64,000 nt of DNA from Vibrio pomeroyi (lineage in GTDB: Bacteria > Pseudomonadota > Gammaproteobacteria > Enterobacterales > Vibrionaceae): the NCBI RefSeq assembly GCF_024347595.1, contig NZ_AP025506.1, positions 3,571,863-3,635,862 on the forward strand, read 5' to 3'. Positions 32,860 to 43,495 of this stretch are shown in pieces. How positions within the stretch are numbered: the first letter of the stretch is position 1; each line of letters starts with the position of its first letter. The translations under genes and the position numbers were made by a program. The notes beneath the pieces are model-generated. The model was not told the DNA's origin. It was given only the letters and a program-made list of their open reading frames with translations, and made no database searches.

Positions 32860-34506
32860 ATGAAAGGCGCAGAACTAGTCGTATCCGCACTCAAGCAACA
32901 AGGAATTGAGACCGTATTTGGTTACCCAGGTGGTGCCATCATGCCAATCTACGATGCACTCTATGATGGCGGGGTTGAGCATATCCTATGTCGTCATGAG
33001 CAAGGCGCTGCAATGGCCGCGATCGGTATGGCTCGTGCAACACAAGATGTCGCTGTTTGTATGGCAACCTCAGGGCCAGGTGCAACTAACCTAGTTACTG
33101 GACTAGCCGATGCCTTTATGGATTCAATCCCATTGGTTGCTATCACAGGTCAGGTTGCAAGTTCCCACATTGGAACCGACGCATTCCAAGAGATGGATGT
33201 AATTGGTATGTCTCTGTCATGTACCAAGCACAGTTACCTAGTGACCGACATTGAAGAATTGGCTCCAACCTTAGCTGAAGCCTTTGTAGTCGCGAAGTCA
33301 GGCCGCCCAGGTCCAGTTATCGTCGATATTGCTAAAGATGTTCAACTAGCAGAAGCTCCTGTTAAAACTCTCCCAGAATTCACTCCACCAGCGATTCCTG
33401 TTGCGACAACCGATGCCATTGAACAGGCACAGTACTTTTTGTCTCAAGCAACCCGCCCTGTTTTATACGTAGGCGGTGGTGTTCAACTTGCTAAAGCGAC
33501 TGATGCTGTTCGTGAGTTCTTACGTCTTAACCCTATGCCTGCGGTAAGTACACTGAAAGGCTTGGGTACTATCGAACGTGACGACCCACATTACCTTGGC
33601 ATGCTAGGTATGCACGGCACCAAAGCCGCTAACCTAGTGGTTCAAGAGAGTGACCTGCTGATTGTTGTTGGCGCTCGTTTCGACGACCGAGTAACTGGCA
33701 AGCTTGATACCTTTGCACCACACGCAAAGGTTATCCATATCGATATCGATGCCGCTGAGTTCAGTAAACTGCGTCTTGCTAATGCGCCAATTCGTGGTGA
33801 CATCAACAAGATCATGCCTCAGCTGGAACTTAGCCAAGACATCTCATCGTGGGTTCACCACTCTGAAGGCCTTCGTAGTTCATTCAAATGGCGCTACGAC
33901 CACCCTGGCGATCTAATCTTTGCTCCACTACTGTTGAAGCAACTGTCAGACATGATGCCTGCAAGCTCTATTGTTTCGACCGATGTTGGCCAACACCAAA
34001 TGTGGGCAGCTCAACACATTCAGCCTCGCGACCCACAAAACTTCATCACCTCTGCCGGATTAGGCACCATGGGCTTTGGCTTACCAGCCGCTATGGGTGC
34101 ATCGGTTGGACGTCCTGATGACCAATCGATTCTTATCTCTGGTGATGGCTCATTCATGATGAACGTGCAAGAACTTGGTACGCTGAAACGCCGCCAAATC
34201 CCAGTGAAGATGGTGCTTCTAAACAACTCTCGCTTGGGTATGGTTCGCCAATGGCAATCGTTGTTCTTCGATGGCCGCCATAGTGAAACTATCCTAGATG
34301 ACAACCCAGACTTCGTGATGCTAGCGAAAGCCTTCGATATCCCGGGTAAAACCATCACGCGCAAAGAAGAAGTAGAGCCAGCACTGAAAGAGATGCTAGA
34401 GAGCAAAACCGCTTACCTACTTCATGTTCTTATCGATGAAGAAGAGAACGTATGGCCACTAGTACCGCCAGGTGCTTCAAACAGTGAGATGTTGGAGAAC
34501 ACATAA
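32860..34506 (+). CDS. ilvG: Acetolactate synthase II large subunit
   Basis: ThDP/FAD enzyme that makes acetolactate or acetohydroxybutyrate, committing step of Val, Leu and Ile synthesis. The 548-residue frame is uninterrupted (it is frameshifted in E. coli K-12). Visible motifs: [15 protein letters not shown] at the N-terminus with HEQGA after it (catalytic Glu region), and [17 protein letters not shown] plus [14 protein letters not shown], the ThDP-Mg2+ site. ilvM starts two bases after the stop. Confidence 0.97.
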   Translation: MKGAELVVSALKQQGIETVFGYPGGAIMPIYDALYDGGVEHILCRHEQGAAMAAIGMARATQDVAVCMATSGPGATNLVTGLADAFMDSIPLVAITGQVASSHIGTDAFQEMDVIGMSLSCTKHSYLVTDIEELAPTLAEAFVVAKSGRPGPVIVDIAKDVQLAEAPVKTLPEFTPPAIPVATTDAIEQAQYFLSQATRPVLYVGGGVQLAKATDAVREFLRLNPMPAVSTLKGLGTIERDDPHYLGMLGMHGTKAANLVVQESDLLIVVGARFDDRVTGKLDTFAPHAKVIHIDIDAAEFSKLRLANAPIRGDINKIMPQLELSQDISSWVHHSEGLRSSFKWRYDHPGDLIFAPLLLKQLSDMMPASSIVSTDVGQHQMWAAQHIQPRDPQNFITSAGLGTMGFGLPAAMGASVGRPDDQSILISGDGSFMMNVQELGTLKRRQIPVKMVLLNNSRLGMVRQWQSLFFDGRHSETILDDNPDFVMLAKAFDIPGKTITRKEEVEPALKEMLESKTAYLLHVLIDEEENVWPLVPPGASNSEMLENT

Positions 34507-34507
34507 C

Positions 34508-34792
34508 ATGAAAAGATACCTATTAGACATCAAAGCCGATGATAAGCCTGTACTACTAGAGCGTGTTCTTCGTGTTATCCGCCACCGTGGCTTTATTGTT
34601 AAGCAAGTCGCGGGCACTCAAAACCACGAAAGCAAAGTGGCGAGTGTTGAGATCATTGTAGACAGTGATCGTCCGATCTCTTTCTTGGTCAATCAAATCG
34701 AAAAGCTGTGGGATGTGCGTACCGTTGACGTTATCTCTATCAGTCGTAATGAATTGCCAAACAACAACTTACAACAAAAGATAAACGCATAA
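34508..34792 (+). CDS. ilvM: Acetolactate synthase II small (regulatory) subunit
   Basis: A 94-residue ACT-domain protein (MKRYLLDIKADDKPVLLERVLRVIRHRGF...) forming the regulatory subunit with IlvG. The ATG at 34508 follows the ilvG stop at once, so translation is coupled; the upstream in-frame ATG at 34472 lies inside ilvG and is rejected. Confidence 0.93.
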   Translation: MKRYLLDIKADDKPVLLERVLRVIRHRGFIVKQVAGTQNHESKVASVEIIVDSDRPISFLVNQIEKLWDVRTVDVISISRNELPNNNLQQKINA

Positions 34793-34804
34793 GGAACCGC
34801 AAAC

Positions 34805-35773
34805 ATGACAGCTAAAACGGCAGACTATATTTGGTTTAACGGTGAAATGGTTCCTTGGGCAGAGGCGAACGTTCACGTCCTGACTCACGCAATGCACTAC
34901 GGTACTTCTGTGTTTGAAGGTGTTCGTTGCTACAACACACCAAAAGGTCCGGTAATTTTCCGTCACCCTGAGCACGCTAAGCGCCTAAAAGATTCAGCAA
35001 AAATCTACCGCTTCCCGATTCCTTACACAGAGGAAGAAATTATGGAAGCGACTCGCGAAACGCTACGTCAAAATAAGCTAGAGTCAGCGTACATCCGCCC
35101 TCTAGGTTTTGTTGGTAACGTAGGTTTGGGCGTATGTCCGCCAGAAAACACAGAGATGGAACTGATCATCGCTGCTTTCCCTTGGGGCTCTTACCTAGGT
35201 GAAGAAGCACTAGAGAACGGCGTAGACGCAATGATCTCAAGCTGGAACCGTGCAGCACCAAACACCATCCCAACCGCTGCTAAAGCGGGTGGTAACTACC
35301 TATCTTCACTGCTAGTTGGTGGTGAAGCGCGTCGTCATGGTTACGATGAAGGTATCGCACTAAGTGTTGATGGCTACCTTTCTGAAGGTGCAGGTGAAAA
35401 CATCTTTGTCGTGCGCAATGGCGTGCTATCGACACCACCAGCGACCAGTGCGATTCTGCCGGGCATCACTCGTGATTCGATCATGACACTAGCAAAAGAC
35501 ATGGGTTATGAGATCCGTGAAGAGAACATTGCTCGTGAAGCGCTATACCTTGCTGATGAAGTCTTCATGACAGGCACAGCAGCGGAAATCGTTCCGGTTC
35601 GCAGCGTAGACAAAATTACAGTAGGTGAAGGCAAACGCGGCCCTATCACTGAAAAAGTTCAAGCGGCTTACTTTGGTTTATTCAATGGCACCACTGAAGA
35701 TAAATGGGGCTGGTTAGATTACGTTTATCCAGAAAACCACACTTCAGTAAACCAAACACAATCAACTAAGTAA
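34805..35773 (+). CDS. ilvE: Branched-chain amino acid aminotransferase
   Basis: Class IV PLP aminotransferase interconverting Val, Leu and Ile with their 2-oxo acids. The PLP lysine lies in PTAAKAGGNYLSSLL, followed by DGYLSEGAGENIF and the late MTGTAAEIVPVRSVD. The product of 322 residues is about 13 longer than E. coli IlvE at the C-terminus. Third gene of the ilv operon. Confidence 0.97.
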   Translation: MTAKTADYIWFNGEMVPWAEANVHVLTHAMHYGTSVFEGVRCYNTPKGPVIFRHPEHAKRLKDSAKIYRFPIPYTEEEIMEATRETLRQNKLESAYIRPLGFVGNVGLGVCPPENTEMELIIAAFPWGSYLGEEALENGVDAMISSWNRAAPNTIPTAAKAGGNYLSSLLVGGEARRHGYDEGIALSVDGYLSEGAGENIFVVRNGVLSTPPATSAILPGITRDSIMTLAKDMGYEIREENIAREALYLADEVFMTGTAAEIVPVRSVDKITVGEGKRGPITEKVQAAYFGLFNGTTEDKWGWLDYVYPENHTSVNQTQSTK

Positions 35774-35805
35774 GCAACAGCCAAGTATTTATAAGGATTT
35801 AAGCA

Positions 35806-37647
35806 ATGCCAATCTATCGTTCAGCAACAACTACCCACGGACGCAACATGGCTGGTGCGCGCGCTTTATGGCGTGCAACTGGCGTTAAAGATGATGACTT
35901 CGGTAAGCCAATCATCGCGGTTGTAAACTCTTTCACTCAATTCGTACCAGGCCACGTTCACCTTAAAGATATGGGTCAACTGGTTGCGGGTGAAATCGAG
36001 AAAGCGGGCGGTATCGCTAAAGAATTCAACACCATCGCTGTAGATGATGGTATCGCAATGGGTCACGGCGGCATGCTGTACTCACTGCCATCACGTGAGC
36101 TTATCGCAGACTCAGTAGAGTACATGGTGAATGCGCACTGTGCGGATGCGATGGTGTGTATCTCTAACTGTGACAAAATCACTCCAGGAATGATGATGGC
36201 AGCAATGCGCCTTAACATCCCAGTGATCTTTGTATCTGGCGGCCCAATGGAGGCGGGTAAAACTAAGCTTTCCGATCAGATCATCAAACTAGACCTTGTT
36301 GATGCAATGATTCAAGGTGCCGATCCAACGATTTCAGATGAGCAAAGTGAGCAAGTAGAACGTTCTGCATGTCCAACATGTGGTTCTTGTTCAGGCATGT
36401 TCACAGCGAACTCAATGAACTGTCTAACTGAAGCACTTGGTCTGTCTCAGCCTGGTAACGGCTCTATGCTAGCAACGCACGCTGACCGTGAAGAGCTGTT
36501 CATCAATGCTGGTAAGCGCATCGTTGACCTAACCAAGCGTTACTACGAGCAAGATGACGAATCAGCACTGCCTCGTAACATCGCAAACCGCGCAGCATTT
36601 GAAAACGCGATGGCACTGGATATCGCGATGGGTGGTTCTAGTAACACCGTTCTTCACCTATTAGCTTCAGCTCAAGAAGGTGAGATTGATTTTGATATGG
36701 GTGATATCGACGAGATGTCTCGCCGCGTTCCACACCTATGTAAAGTTGCTCCTTCAACGCCGAAATACCACATGGAAGATGTTCACCGCGCTGGTGGTGT
36801 AATGGCTATCCTAGGTGAATTAGACCGTGCTGGCCTACTGAACAACCAGACTCGCACAGTGCTTGGTCTAAGCATGCAAGAGCAGCTAGCTCAATACGAC
36901 ATCATGCAGACAGAAGACGAAGCAGTACTTAAGTTCTTCCGTGCTGGTCCTGCTGGTATCCGTACTACCAAAGCATTCTCGCAAGACTGCCGTTGGGATC
37001 GTCTTGATGACGACCGCAAAGAAGGTTGTATCCGTACCAAAGAGAACGCATTCAGCCAAGAAGGCGGTCTAGCAGTTCTTTCGGGCAACATCGCGGTTGA
37101 TGGCTGTATCGTTAAGACGGCTGGTGTTGATGAAGAGAACCTGAAATTCCAAGGCCCAGCTATCGTATTTGAAAGCCAAGATAGTGCTGTTGATGGCATC
37201 TTAGGCGGCCAAGTAAAAGCGGGCGAAGTGGTTGTGATTCGTTACGAAGGTCCTAAAGGTGGTCCGGGCATGCAAGAGATGCTTTACCCAACCACTTACC
37301 TAAAATCAATGGGTCTAGGCAAGTCTTGTGCACTACTAACAGATGGTCGTTTCTCTGGTGGTACTTCGGGTCTGTCTATCGGTCACGCTTCTCCAGAAGC
37401 AGCAAGTGGCGGTGTGATTGGTCTAGTAAACACTGGCGACATCATCACTATCGACATCCCTAGCCGTTCTATCACACTTGATGTGCCTGAAGCTGAACTT
37501 GAAGCGCGTCGTGTTAAGCAAGATGCACTAGGCTGGAAACCAGAAAACCGTCAGCGTGAAGTGTCGTTCGCACTGAAAGCTTACGCAAGCATGGCAACCA
37601 GTGCCGACAAAGGCGCCGTGCGTGATAAGTCTAAACTTGAGGGCTAA
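35806..37647 (+). CDS. ilvD: Dihydroxy-acid dehydratase
   Basis: Fe-S dehydratase for the third step of Val and Ile synthesis. The 613 residues show the cluster cysteines in [12 protein letters not shown] and [18 protein letters not shown], and the [15 protein letters not shown] substrate block. E. coli-type length. It follows ilvE by 33 bases and precedes ilvA by three. Confidence 0.97.
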   Translation: MPIYRSATTTHGRNMAGARALWRATGVKDDDFGKPIIAVVNSFTQFVPGHVHLKDMGQLVAGEIEKAGGIAKEFNTIAVDDGIAMGHGGMLYSLPSRELIADSVEYMVNAHCADAMVCISNCDKITPGMMMAAMRLNIPVIFVSGGPMEAGKTKLSDQIIKLDLVDAMIQGADPTISDEQSEQVERSACPTCGSCSGMFTANSMNCLTEALGLSQPGNGSMLATHADREELFINAGKRIVDLTKRYYEQDDESALPRNIANRAAFENAMALDIAMGGSSNTVLHLLASAQEGEIDFDMGDIDEMSRRVPHLCKVAPSTPKYHMEDVHRAGGVMAILGELDRAGLLNNQTRTVLGLSMQEQLAQYDIMQTEDEAVLKFFRAGPAGIRTTKAFSQDCRWDRLDDDRKEGCIRTKENAFSQEGGLAVLSGNIAVDGCIVKTAGVDEENLKFQGPAIVFESQDSAVDGILGGQVKAGEVVVIRYEGPKGGPGMQEMLYPTTYLKSMGLGKSCALLTDGRFSGGTSGLSIGHASPEAASGGVIGLVNTGDIITIDIPSRSITLDVPEAELEARRVKQDALGWKPENRQREVSFALKAYASMATSADKGAVRDKSKLEG

Positions 37648-37650
37648 TCT

Positions 37651-39195
37651 ATGAGTGATGACACGGTCAGTCCCGTAAAACAAACTGGCGCAGATTACCT
37701 GCGCCAGATCCTGAGAGCACCAGTTTACGAAGCGGCAATCGTGACTCCTCTGCAAGAGATGCCTCGCTTAAGTGCTCGTATTGGTAATCAGGTTCAGCTA
37801 AAGCGAGAAGACCGCCAACCGGTCCACTCGTTCAAGCTACGTGGTGCCTACAACATGGTATCAAGCCTTTCAGAGCAACAGAAAGCTGCCGGTGTGATTG
37901 CTGCATCGGCGGGTAACCATGCTCAAGGTATGGCGCTGTCCGGTTCTAAACTTGGTATTCAAACCACAATTGTGATGCCAAAAACCACACCAGACATCAA
38001 GGTTGATGCGGTACGTGGCTTTGGCGGTAACGTGGTTCTGCACGGCAGCAACTTTGATGAAGCTAAAGCTGAAGCAGAACGTCTTTCAGCTGAACACGGC
38101 TACACCTTTGTGCCTCCATTCGATCACCCATTGGTGATCGCTGGACAAGGCACCATGGGTATGGAAATGCTTCAGCAGAATGGTCACATGGATTATATCT
38201 TTGTGCCTGTTGGTGGTGGTGGCTTAGCTGCCGGTGTTGCTGTACTGGTTAAACAGCTGATGCCAGAAATCAAAGTTATCGCGGTTGAGCCAGAAGACTC
38301 GTCTTGCTTGAAAGCAGCACTGGATGCTGGTGAGCCAGTGGTTCTTGATCAAGTCAGTATGTTTGCTGATGGCGTTGCGGTTAAACGTATTGGTGAAGAG
38401 ACATTCCGCCTATGTCAGCAATACATCGATGGTCACATAGCCGTGTCTAGCGATGAGATCTGCTCAGCGGTGAAAGACATCTTTGAAGACACGCGAGCGA
38501 TTGCTGAACCTTCGGGAGCACTTGCTCTGGCTGGCTTGAAAAAGTTTGCTGAGCAGAACCAACTGCAAGGCAAGCAACTGGCGACGGTACTGTCTGGTGC
38601 TAACACCAACTTCCACGGTCTGCGCTATGTGTCTGAACGTTGTGAGTTGGGTGAGAAACGCGAAGGTTTGCTTGCGGTCACTATCCCTGAGCGACAAGGT
38701 GCATTCCTAGAGTTCTGCAATATTATTGGCGGCCGAGCGGTGACGGAGTTTAACTACCGCCACAACGACGAAAGTCTAGCGAATATCTTCGTTGGTGTAC
38801 GTCTGCAAGGTGGTCAGGAAGAGCTTGAGCACATCATCAATGACCTGCGTGAGGGCGGCTATCCAGTCGTCGATCTTTCTGATGATGAGATGGCAAAACT
38901 GCACATTCGTTATATGATTGGCGGCAAACCATCAAAACCATTGAAAGAACGCCTATACAGCTTCGAGTTTCCTGAATACCCAGGAGCCTTGATTAAGTTC
39001 CTTGATACCTTAGGGACTCACTGGAACATCAGCCTGTTCAACTATCGTAACCACGGTGCCGATTATGGTCGAGTATTGTGTGGCTTCGAGCTTGGTGATG
39101 ATGACTTAGCTCAGTTCTCAACACATTTACGAGAGCTTGGTTATCAGTGTAAAGATGAAACCGATAACCCTTCTTACAAGTTCTTCTTGTCTTAA
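37651..39195 (+). CDS. ilvA: Biosynthetic threonine dehydratase
   Basis: PLP enzyme making 2-oxobutanoate from Thr, first step to Ile; feedback inhibited by Ile through its C-terminal domains. The 514 residues contain the PLP-Lys motif SFKLRGAYNM, the GGGGLAAGVA phosphate loop and two ACT-like regulatory domains from about residue 330 (RQGAFLEFCNIIG and YPGALIKFLDTLG). Last gene of ilvGMEDA, ending in a terminator. Confidence 0.97.
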   Translation: MSDDTVSPVKQTGADYLRQILRAPVYEAAIVTPLQEMPRLSARIGNQVQLKREDRQPVHSFKLRGAYNMVSSLSEQQKAAGVIAASAGNHAQGMALSGSKLGIQTTIVMPKTTPDIKVDAVRGFGGNVVLHGSNFDEAKAEAERLSAEHGYTFVPPFDHPLVIAGQGTMGMEMLQQNGHMDYIFVPVGGGGLAAGVAVLVKQLMPEIKVIAVEPEDSSCLKAALDAGEPVVLDQVSMFADGVAVKRIGEETFRLCQQYIDGHIAVSSDEICSAVKDIFEDTRAIAEPSGALALAGLKKFAEQNQLQGKQLATVLSGANTNFHGLRYVSERCELGEKREGLLAVTIPERQGAFLEFCNIIGGRAVTEFNYRHNDESLANIFVGVRLQGGQEELEHIINDLREGGYPVVDLSDDEMAKLHIRYMIGGKPSKPLKERLYSFEFPEYPGALIKFLDTLGTHWNISLFNYRNHGADYGRVLCGFELGDDDLAQFSTHLRELGYQCKDETDNPSYKFFLS

Positions 39196-39214
39196 GAATT
39201 AAACTATCGAACCC

Positions 39215-39245
39215 AAAAGAGCGAGTTTTTACTCGCTCTTTTTAT
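39215..39245 (+). terminator. Terminator of the ilv operon
   Basis: Stem AAAAGAGCGAG/CTCGCTCTTTT with a short T-rich loop and a T-run. The stem is nearly the same as the one after punC (41603-41632). Confidence 0.85.
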
Positions 39246-39294
39246 TGATGCCCATTCAAACCAAGCACCCAAAAGATCCCTTTCAAATGGATCA

Positions 39295-40209
39295 TTAGAT
39301 CGCCTTGCGATGATCCAACCAATCTTGGTGAAGCTGCTCACTTGATCCTAGGTACTTCACCATCCATTCGATCAACTTATGATTGTCATCTTTTCGCCAA
39401 ACCAAACAGCAATGACTCTGCGGGCTCGGTTCTGGCAAGATTTTCTCCACCAGCAAGCCTTGTTCAATAATAGGCGCAGCGATATGCCTTGGCATGTAGC
39501 CTACTCCAACGCCGTTCTTGAGGCACTCTATCGCGCTGTACCAGTTAGGCAACAATAGGCGTCTTTGATTGCCATAGTGCCCAGTGTGGCGCTTAGGTAA
39601 CACGCTAGAGGTATCATCCAAACAAATGGCCGGGAACTGACTCACGAACTCTTCATTGAGGTTTTGCTCTCGCACACACGGGTGACTTGGCGACATGACA
39701 AACGCCCAATCTAAGCGCCCCATGTCTTTCACCTCAAAGTCTCCACCGACCGGAATCGCAGAAGTAGCACCAATCACAATGTCCGCCCTGCCCTGTGCAA
39801 TCGCTTCCCATGAGCCGTTGAACACCTCCATGTTGATCTGGAGCTCTGCAAACTCAAAGGTTTGGTAGAACTCTTCAATCATCGGCTTCATCTTATCGAG
39901 CTTAACCACATTATCGAGCGTCAGGCGCAAGGTTTGCTTCCAGCCACGAGCAGCCCGTCGCGTCTGGGCACTGACCTCTTCCATCTGCCTGAGCAGCGCA
40001 CGCGCCTCTTCAATGAACAGTTCACCCGCGGGCGTTAGCTCTACCTTTCTCGGTAAACGTCTGAAAAGTAAAACATCCAATTCTTGCTCGACCTGCCTAA
40101 CACCATAGCTGATCGCCGAGGGCACTTTGTGCAATTGCTCTGCAGCCGCAGTAAAGCTACCTAAGCGAGCAACCGTATCGAGCATTTCTAAAGAGGATTT
40201 TGAGAACAT
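39295..40209 (-). CDS. punR: LysR-type regulator PunR (YdhB-like) of purine nucleoside uptake
   Basis: A 304-residue LysR regulator, N-terminal winged HTH (residues 1-60, with FTAAAEQLHKVPSAISY) and a C-terminal effector domain. The shared blocks VPSA(I/V)SY, EVFNGSWEA, GRADIVIGATSAIPVGG and DTSSVLPKR correspond closely to E. coli PunR as I recall it. It is divergent from punC across a 163-base gap, which is the arrangement of E. coli punR-punC. Adenosine or other purine nucleosides are the expected inducers. Confidence 0.8.
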   Translation of the reverse strand: MFSKSSLEMLDTVARLGSFTAAAEQLHKVPSAISYGVRQVEQELDVLLFRRLPRKVELTPAGELFIEEARALLRQMEEVSAQTRRAARGWKQTLRLTLDNVVKLDKMKPMIEEFYQTFEFAELQINMEVFNGSWEAIAQGRADIVIGATSAIPVGGDFEVKDMGRLDWAFVMSPSHPCVREQNLNEEFVSQFPAICLDDTSSVLPKRHTGHYGNQRRLLLPNWYSAIECLKNGVGVGYMPRHIAAPIIEQGLLVEKILPEPSPQSHCCLVWRKDDNHKLIEWMVKYLGSSEQLHQDWLDHRKAI

Positions 40210-40372
40210 AAGCCTTCAAATTTTTTGATTGATAACCACATATTTTAGCGTTTTATTTTATCAGGTCTGAAAAATAGAATGTCAGCATAAATAAACAGGG
40301 GCTTTAGCTTCTGTCTATCAGACAATTTTTTTGATGATAAATACATCACTACTTTTAGCTTAATGGCATCTT

Positions 40373-41584
40373 ATGAATATTTCTAAATTTCAATTGGTCT
40401 ACCTTGCAGTACTTTCAATGCTTGGTTTTATTGCGACCGATATGTACCTTCCTGCATTTAAGGCGATGGAGATCGATTTCGCAACCGGTCCAGAGCAGAT
40501 AGCCCTATCTCTAACGGTATTCCTTGGTGGTATGGCTATGGGTCAGCTTCTTTGGGGTTTGGCGAGTGACAAATACGGTCACCGAAATACACTAGCCGTT
40601 GGTCTTGTTATCTTTACTGCAGCTTCATTCGGCTTGGCATTCAGCACCGAAGTCTGGCACTTACTGACACTGCGCTTTATTCAAGCGATCGGTGTATGTG
40701 CACCTGCGGTAATTTGGCAAGCTATGGTGATTAAGCGTTACTCTCAAAGCAGCAGCCAACAAATTTTTGCAACCATCATGCCTTTGGTAGCGCTATCTCC
40801 AGCATTAGCACCTCAACTTGGTGTACTACTGGCAGACAACTTCGGCTGGCACAGTATCTTCATCACGTTAACGTTGATGGGTGCACTGCTGGTAGCAACA
40901 ACGATGGCTCAACCGAAAGAAGCGCCAGAAGTAAAACAAACATCTATCAAAACAGATATCAAGACACTTCTTAAATCAAAGCCTTACATGGGCAATGTAT
41001 TGATGTTTGCATCAGCTTCAGCAGCATTCTTCGCTTACCTAACGGGTATGCCAGAGATCATGGCTCAGCTAGGTTATGAAGCAAAAGACATCGGCTTAAG
41101 TTTTATCCCACAAACGATCGCATTCATGGCTGGTGGTTACTTCGGTAAGCAAGCAGTGAAGAAGTATGGCGATAGCGTTGTACTAAGAAATCTTATCGGT
41201 TTGTTCAGCGTAGCTGCGATGCTTATCTTCATTGCATCACAGTGGGAACTGACATCAATCTGGCCTCTACTTGCACCTTTCTGCTTGATTGCAGTCGCAA
41301 ATGGCGCGCTTTACCCAATCGTCGTAAACCGTGCCCTATCAAGTGCGAAGCAAAGCCCAGCAACAGCTGCTGGTCTACAGAACAGCCTGCAAATCAGCAT
41401 CAGTGGCTTATCAAGTGCATTGGTAGCTGCAATGGCGAGCCAAGCACTAAGCGCAACAGGCATCGCGGTTGTGATTTGTTTGGGCGCATTGTGGGTTGGC
41501 TACATTATTTCAAACAAAGAGCTGTCTGAGCATTTCGCAACACCAGATAACTCTCGAGTAGTAGCCGACGAGAAACAAGACTAG
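40373..41584 (+). CDS. punC: MFS purine nucleoside transporter PunC (YdhC-like)
   Basis: A 403-residue protein with twelve hydrophobic helices, DHA1-type MFS. Matches to E. coli PunC include LSMLGFIATDMYLPAF, the loop DKYGHRNTLAVGL, IMPLVALSPALAPQLG, IPQTIAFMAGGY and ANGALYPIVV. The substrate in E. coli is a purine nucleoside; by sequence alone Bcr/CflA drug transporters are close alternatives, but the neighbouring regulator favours PunC. Followed by a strong bidirectional terminator. Confidence 0.8.
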   Translation: MNISKFQLVYLAVLSMLGFIATDMYLPAFKAMEIDFATGPEQIALSLTVFLGGMAMGQLLWGLASDKYGHRNTLAVGLVIFTAASFGLAFSTEVWHLLTLRFIQAIGVCAPAVIWQAMVIKRYSQSSSQQIFATIMPLVALSPALAPQLGVLLADNFGWHSIFITLTLMGALLVATTMAQPKEAPEVKQTSIKTDIKTLLKSKPYMGNVLMFASASAAFFAYLTGMPEIMAQLGYEAKDIGLSFIPQTIAFMAGGYFGKQAVKKYGDSVVLRNLIGLFSVAAMLIFIASQWELTSIWPLLAPFCLIAVANGALYPIVVNRALSSAKQSPATAAGLQNSLQISISGLSSALVAAMASQALSATGIAVVICLGALWVGYIISNKELSEHFATPDNSRVVADEKQD

Positions 41585-41602
41585 TACCTAATTTACGGAA
41601 AC

Positions 41603-41632
41603 AAAAAAGAGCGAGATTACTCGCTCTTTTTT
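41603..41632. terminator. Bidirectional terminator between punC and the diguanylate cyclase gene
   Basis: Thirteen base-pair stem AAAAAAGAGCGAG/CTCGCTCTTTTTT with loop ATTA; A-run and T-run on both sides serve both convergent genes. Confidence 0.85.
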
Positions 41633-41654
41633 TATATCTAAATTTCACTTCTAC

Positions 41655-43331
41655 TTATTTAGAAGCGACTTCCCCATCGACCACTTCTAACGCAGGTGCT
41701 TTATGGCGGCTGTATTCATCATAGTTAACCACTCGGCTACGACCCATGTCTTTGGCCATGTAGAGTGCGTTGTCAGCCATCTTAACCAGAGATTCGGTAT
41801 CAGAAGCTGGCTTAGGATAAGTTGCTACACCAATTGAAACTCCAAGCTGACCTAGCGATAGGCCTTTGTGTTCAAGGTGCATAGAGCGCACAGCATCACA
41901 CAAGGTTTGTCCAAACTCAGTCGCTTGCTGCATGGTGTAATGCGGAAGCAGTACTGCTAGCTCTTCCCCACCCAATCGACATGCGATCTCATCTTCACTC
42001 ACGCTCTGTTTAAGTAGCGCACTGATCTCTTTCAATACGAAATCACCCGCATCATGACCAAAGTTGTCATTGAAGCGTTTGAAATGATCCAAATCGAGCA
42101 TCAATAGCGATAATGGTTGTTCGCTGGTGGCCGAATTCATCGAATGCTCTTCCAATTTCTGCTCGAAGAAGCGACGGTTGAACAGCCCTGTTAGTGGATC
42201 GCTTAACGCCTGTGAGCGAAGCTTCTCTTGTAGGCTCAAGTTAGCCAATGCCAAGCCTAGATGCTCTGAAACACTGAAAGCCAACTGTTCGGTAATAGGA
42301 TCAATCTTGATATCACCGACACCGAAGTACAGGTGCATGATGCCTATAGTATTACCGTGAGCGGTCAATGGGATACAAAGGGTTTGGTTGTTTTCCATTT
42401 CATGCATGTGACCACAGGTTAAAGAGTGGAAATCATCATTCGATTGATGGGCACGCCCCTTGCGTAGAGACCAACACTCTTCCGGCGCGAAGCTCGCACT
42501 TCCCGGCCAAGTATCACCCCAATCTAACTGAGTGATCAGCTGGTTACGTGATGCGCGCATCAGAGATACACTGCCGTTCACGTTACCAAGGATTCGCGGC
42601 AAGATATCAGAAACGATCTGCTGCGCCTCGACCATGTTATTACACGCCGCAAGCATGTTCGCTAAGCGGTGCATCAGTTCAATTTCATGGGTTCTTTGGC
42701 GAATACGTTCGTCTTGTTTCTTCTGCTCTTCTTCAACTTTATGAACGATCTGGCGGTTACTCACATAAGAAGTACCGATTAGGAAGCTCAAACTCAATAC
42801 GACCATCCCGATCAGAATGCCCATCAATTGGAAGTTCATCTGTTTAAGTTGGTGCATCGGCGAGGAAATAACAATAACGAAGCTATTATCGTTGATAGTT
42901 TCTTTGTGGGAGTAATAGATGCGATCGACAGAGGTAACGGTACTAAAGCGTACATCACTGCCAAGCCCACTTTTCAGGGCTTGCTGAAACTCGGGGCGAT
43001 CACTGTGGTTTTCAACACCCGCTAGTGCATGGTCAGACAAATCGGTATCACCAATCACGACACCGTCGAGGTTAATGACCTGAATTCTTAACCGTGTGTT
43101 GGCTTGCGTCAGGTTGCCAATGTAATCATCAACATCCACTCCGGCCGTAAACAAACTGCTGTCTTCACGTATTTCATAAACGACATCAGACATCAAAGAC
43201 ACTAAATGGTTGCGTTCGTTCTCTACCACTAACTTTTCCAAGGTGATGTAGAAGCCATACAGGCCCACCAGCATTGAAAAAGATAAAATAACGATTGGCA
43301 GGGTCTGCCATTTTTTATCGACGAGTCTCAC
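41655..43331 (-). CDS. Membrane diguanylate cyclase with periplasmic sensor, GAF and GGDEF domains
   Basis: A 558-residue inner-membrane enzyme making c-di-GMP from two GTP. Membrane segments lie at about residues 11-30 and 168-190, enclosing a periplasmic Cache-like domain with a DRPEFQQAL block. A coiled linker (195-225) and a GAF-like region (about 225-365) precede the GGDEF domain (375-545). The active-site motif is GGEEL (474-478); DxLTG is present as DPLTGLFNRRFF. The inhibitory RxxD site is replaced by SEDE. The signal sensed is unknown. Monocistronic. Confidence 0.9.
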   Translation of the reverse strand: MRLVDKKWQTLPIVILSFSMLVGLYGFYITLEKLVVENERNHLVSLMSDVVYEIREDSSLFTAGVDVDDYIGNLTQANTRLRIQVINLDGVVIGDTDLSDHALAGVENHSDRPEFQQALKSGLGSDVRFSTVTSVDRIYYSHKETINDNSFVIVISSPMHQLKQMNFQLMGILIGMVVLSLSFLIGTSYVSNRQIVHKVEEEQKKQDERIRQRTHEIELMHRLANMLAACNNMVEAQQIVSDILPRILGNVNGSVSLMRASRNQLITQLDWGDTWPGSASFAPEECWSLRKGRAHQSNDDFHSLTCGHMHEMENNQTLCIPLTAHGNTIGIMHLYFGVGDIKIDPITEQLAFSVSEHLGLALANLSLQEKLRSQALSDPLTGLFNRRFFEQKLEEHSMNSATSEQPLSLLMLDLDHFKRFNDNFGHDAGDFVLKEISALLKQSVSEDEIACRLGGEELAVLLPHYTMQQATEFGQTLCDAVRSMHLEHKGLSLGQLGVSIGVATYPKPASDTESLVKMADNALYMAKDMGRSRVVNYDEYSRHKAPALEVVDGEVASK

Positions 43332-43433
43332 GGTATGTTCACTTCCATTTTACAGAACCACTGCCCGAATAGTAACAATCTTCCTACAAAATACAATTAG
43401 GAAATAGATTATTTTTTTGTCAGTAAATGATGA

Positions 43434-43462
43434 CAAAAAAGCCAGCAACGTAAGTTGCTGGC
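43434..43462 (-). terminator. Terminator after glmU
   Basis: Stem GCCAGCAAC/GTTGCTGGC, loop GTAA, followed on the minus strand by a run of T (complement of 43434-43440). Confidence 0.85.
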
Positions 43463-43495
43463 TTTCACAAGAATCAAACTTTAGATGTTAGAAGG

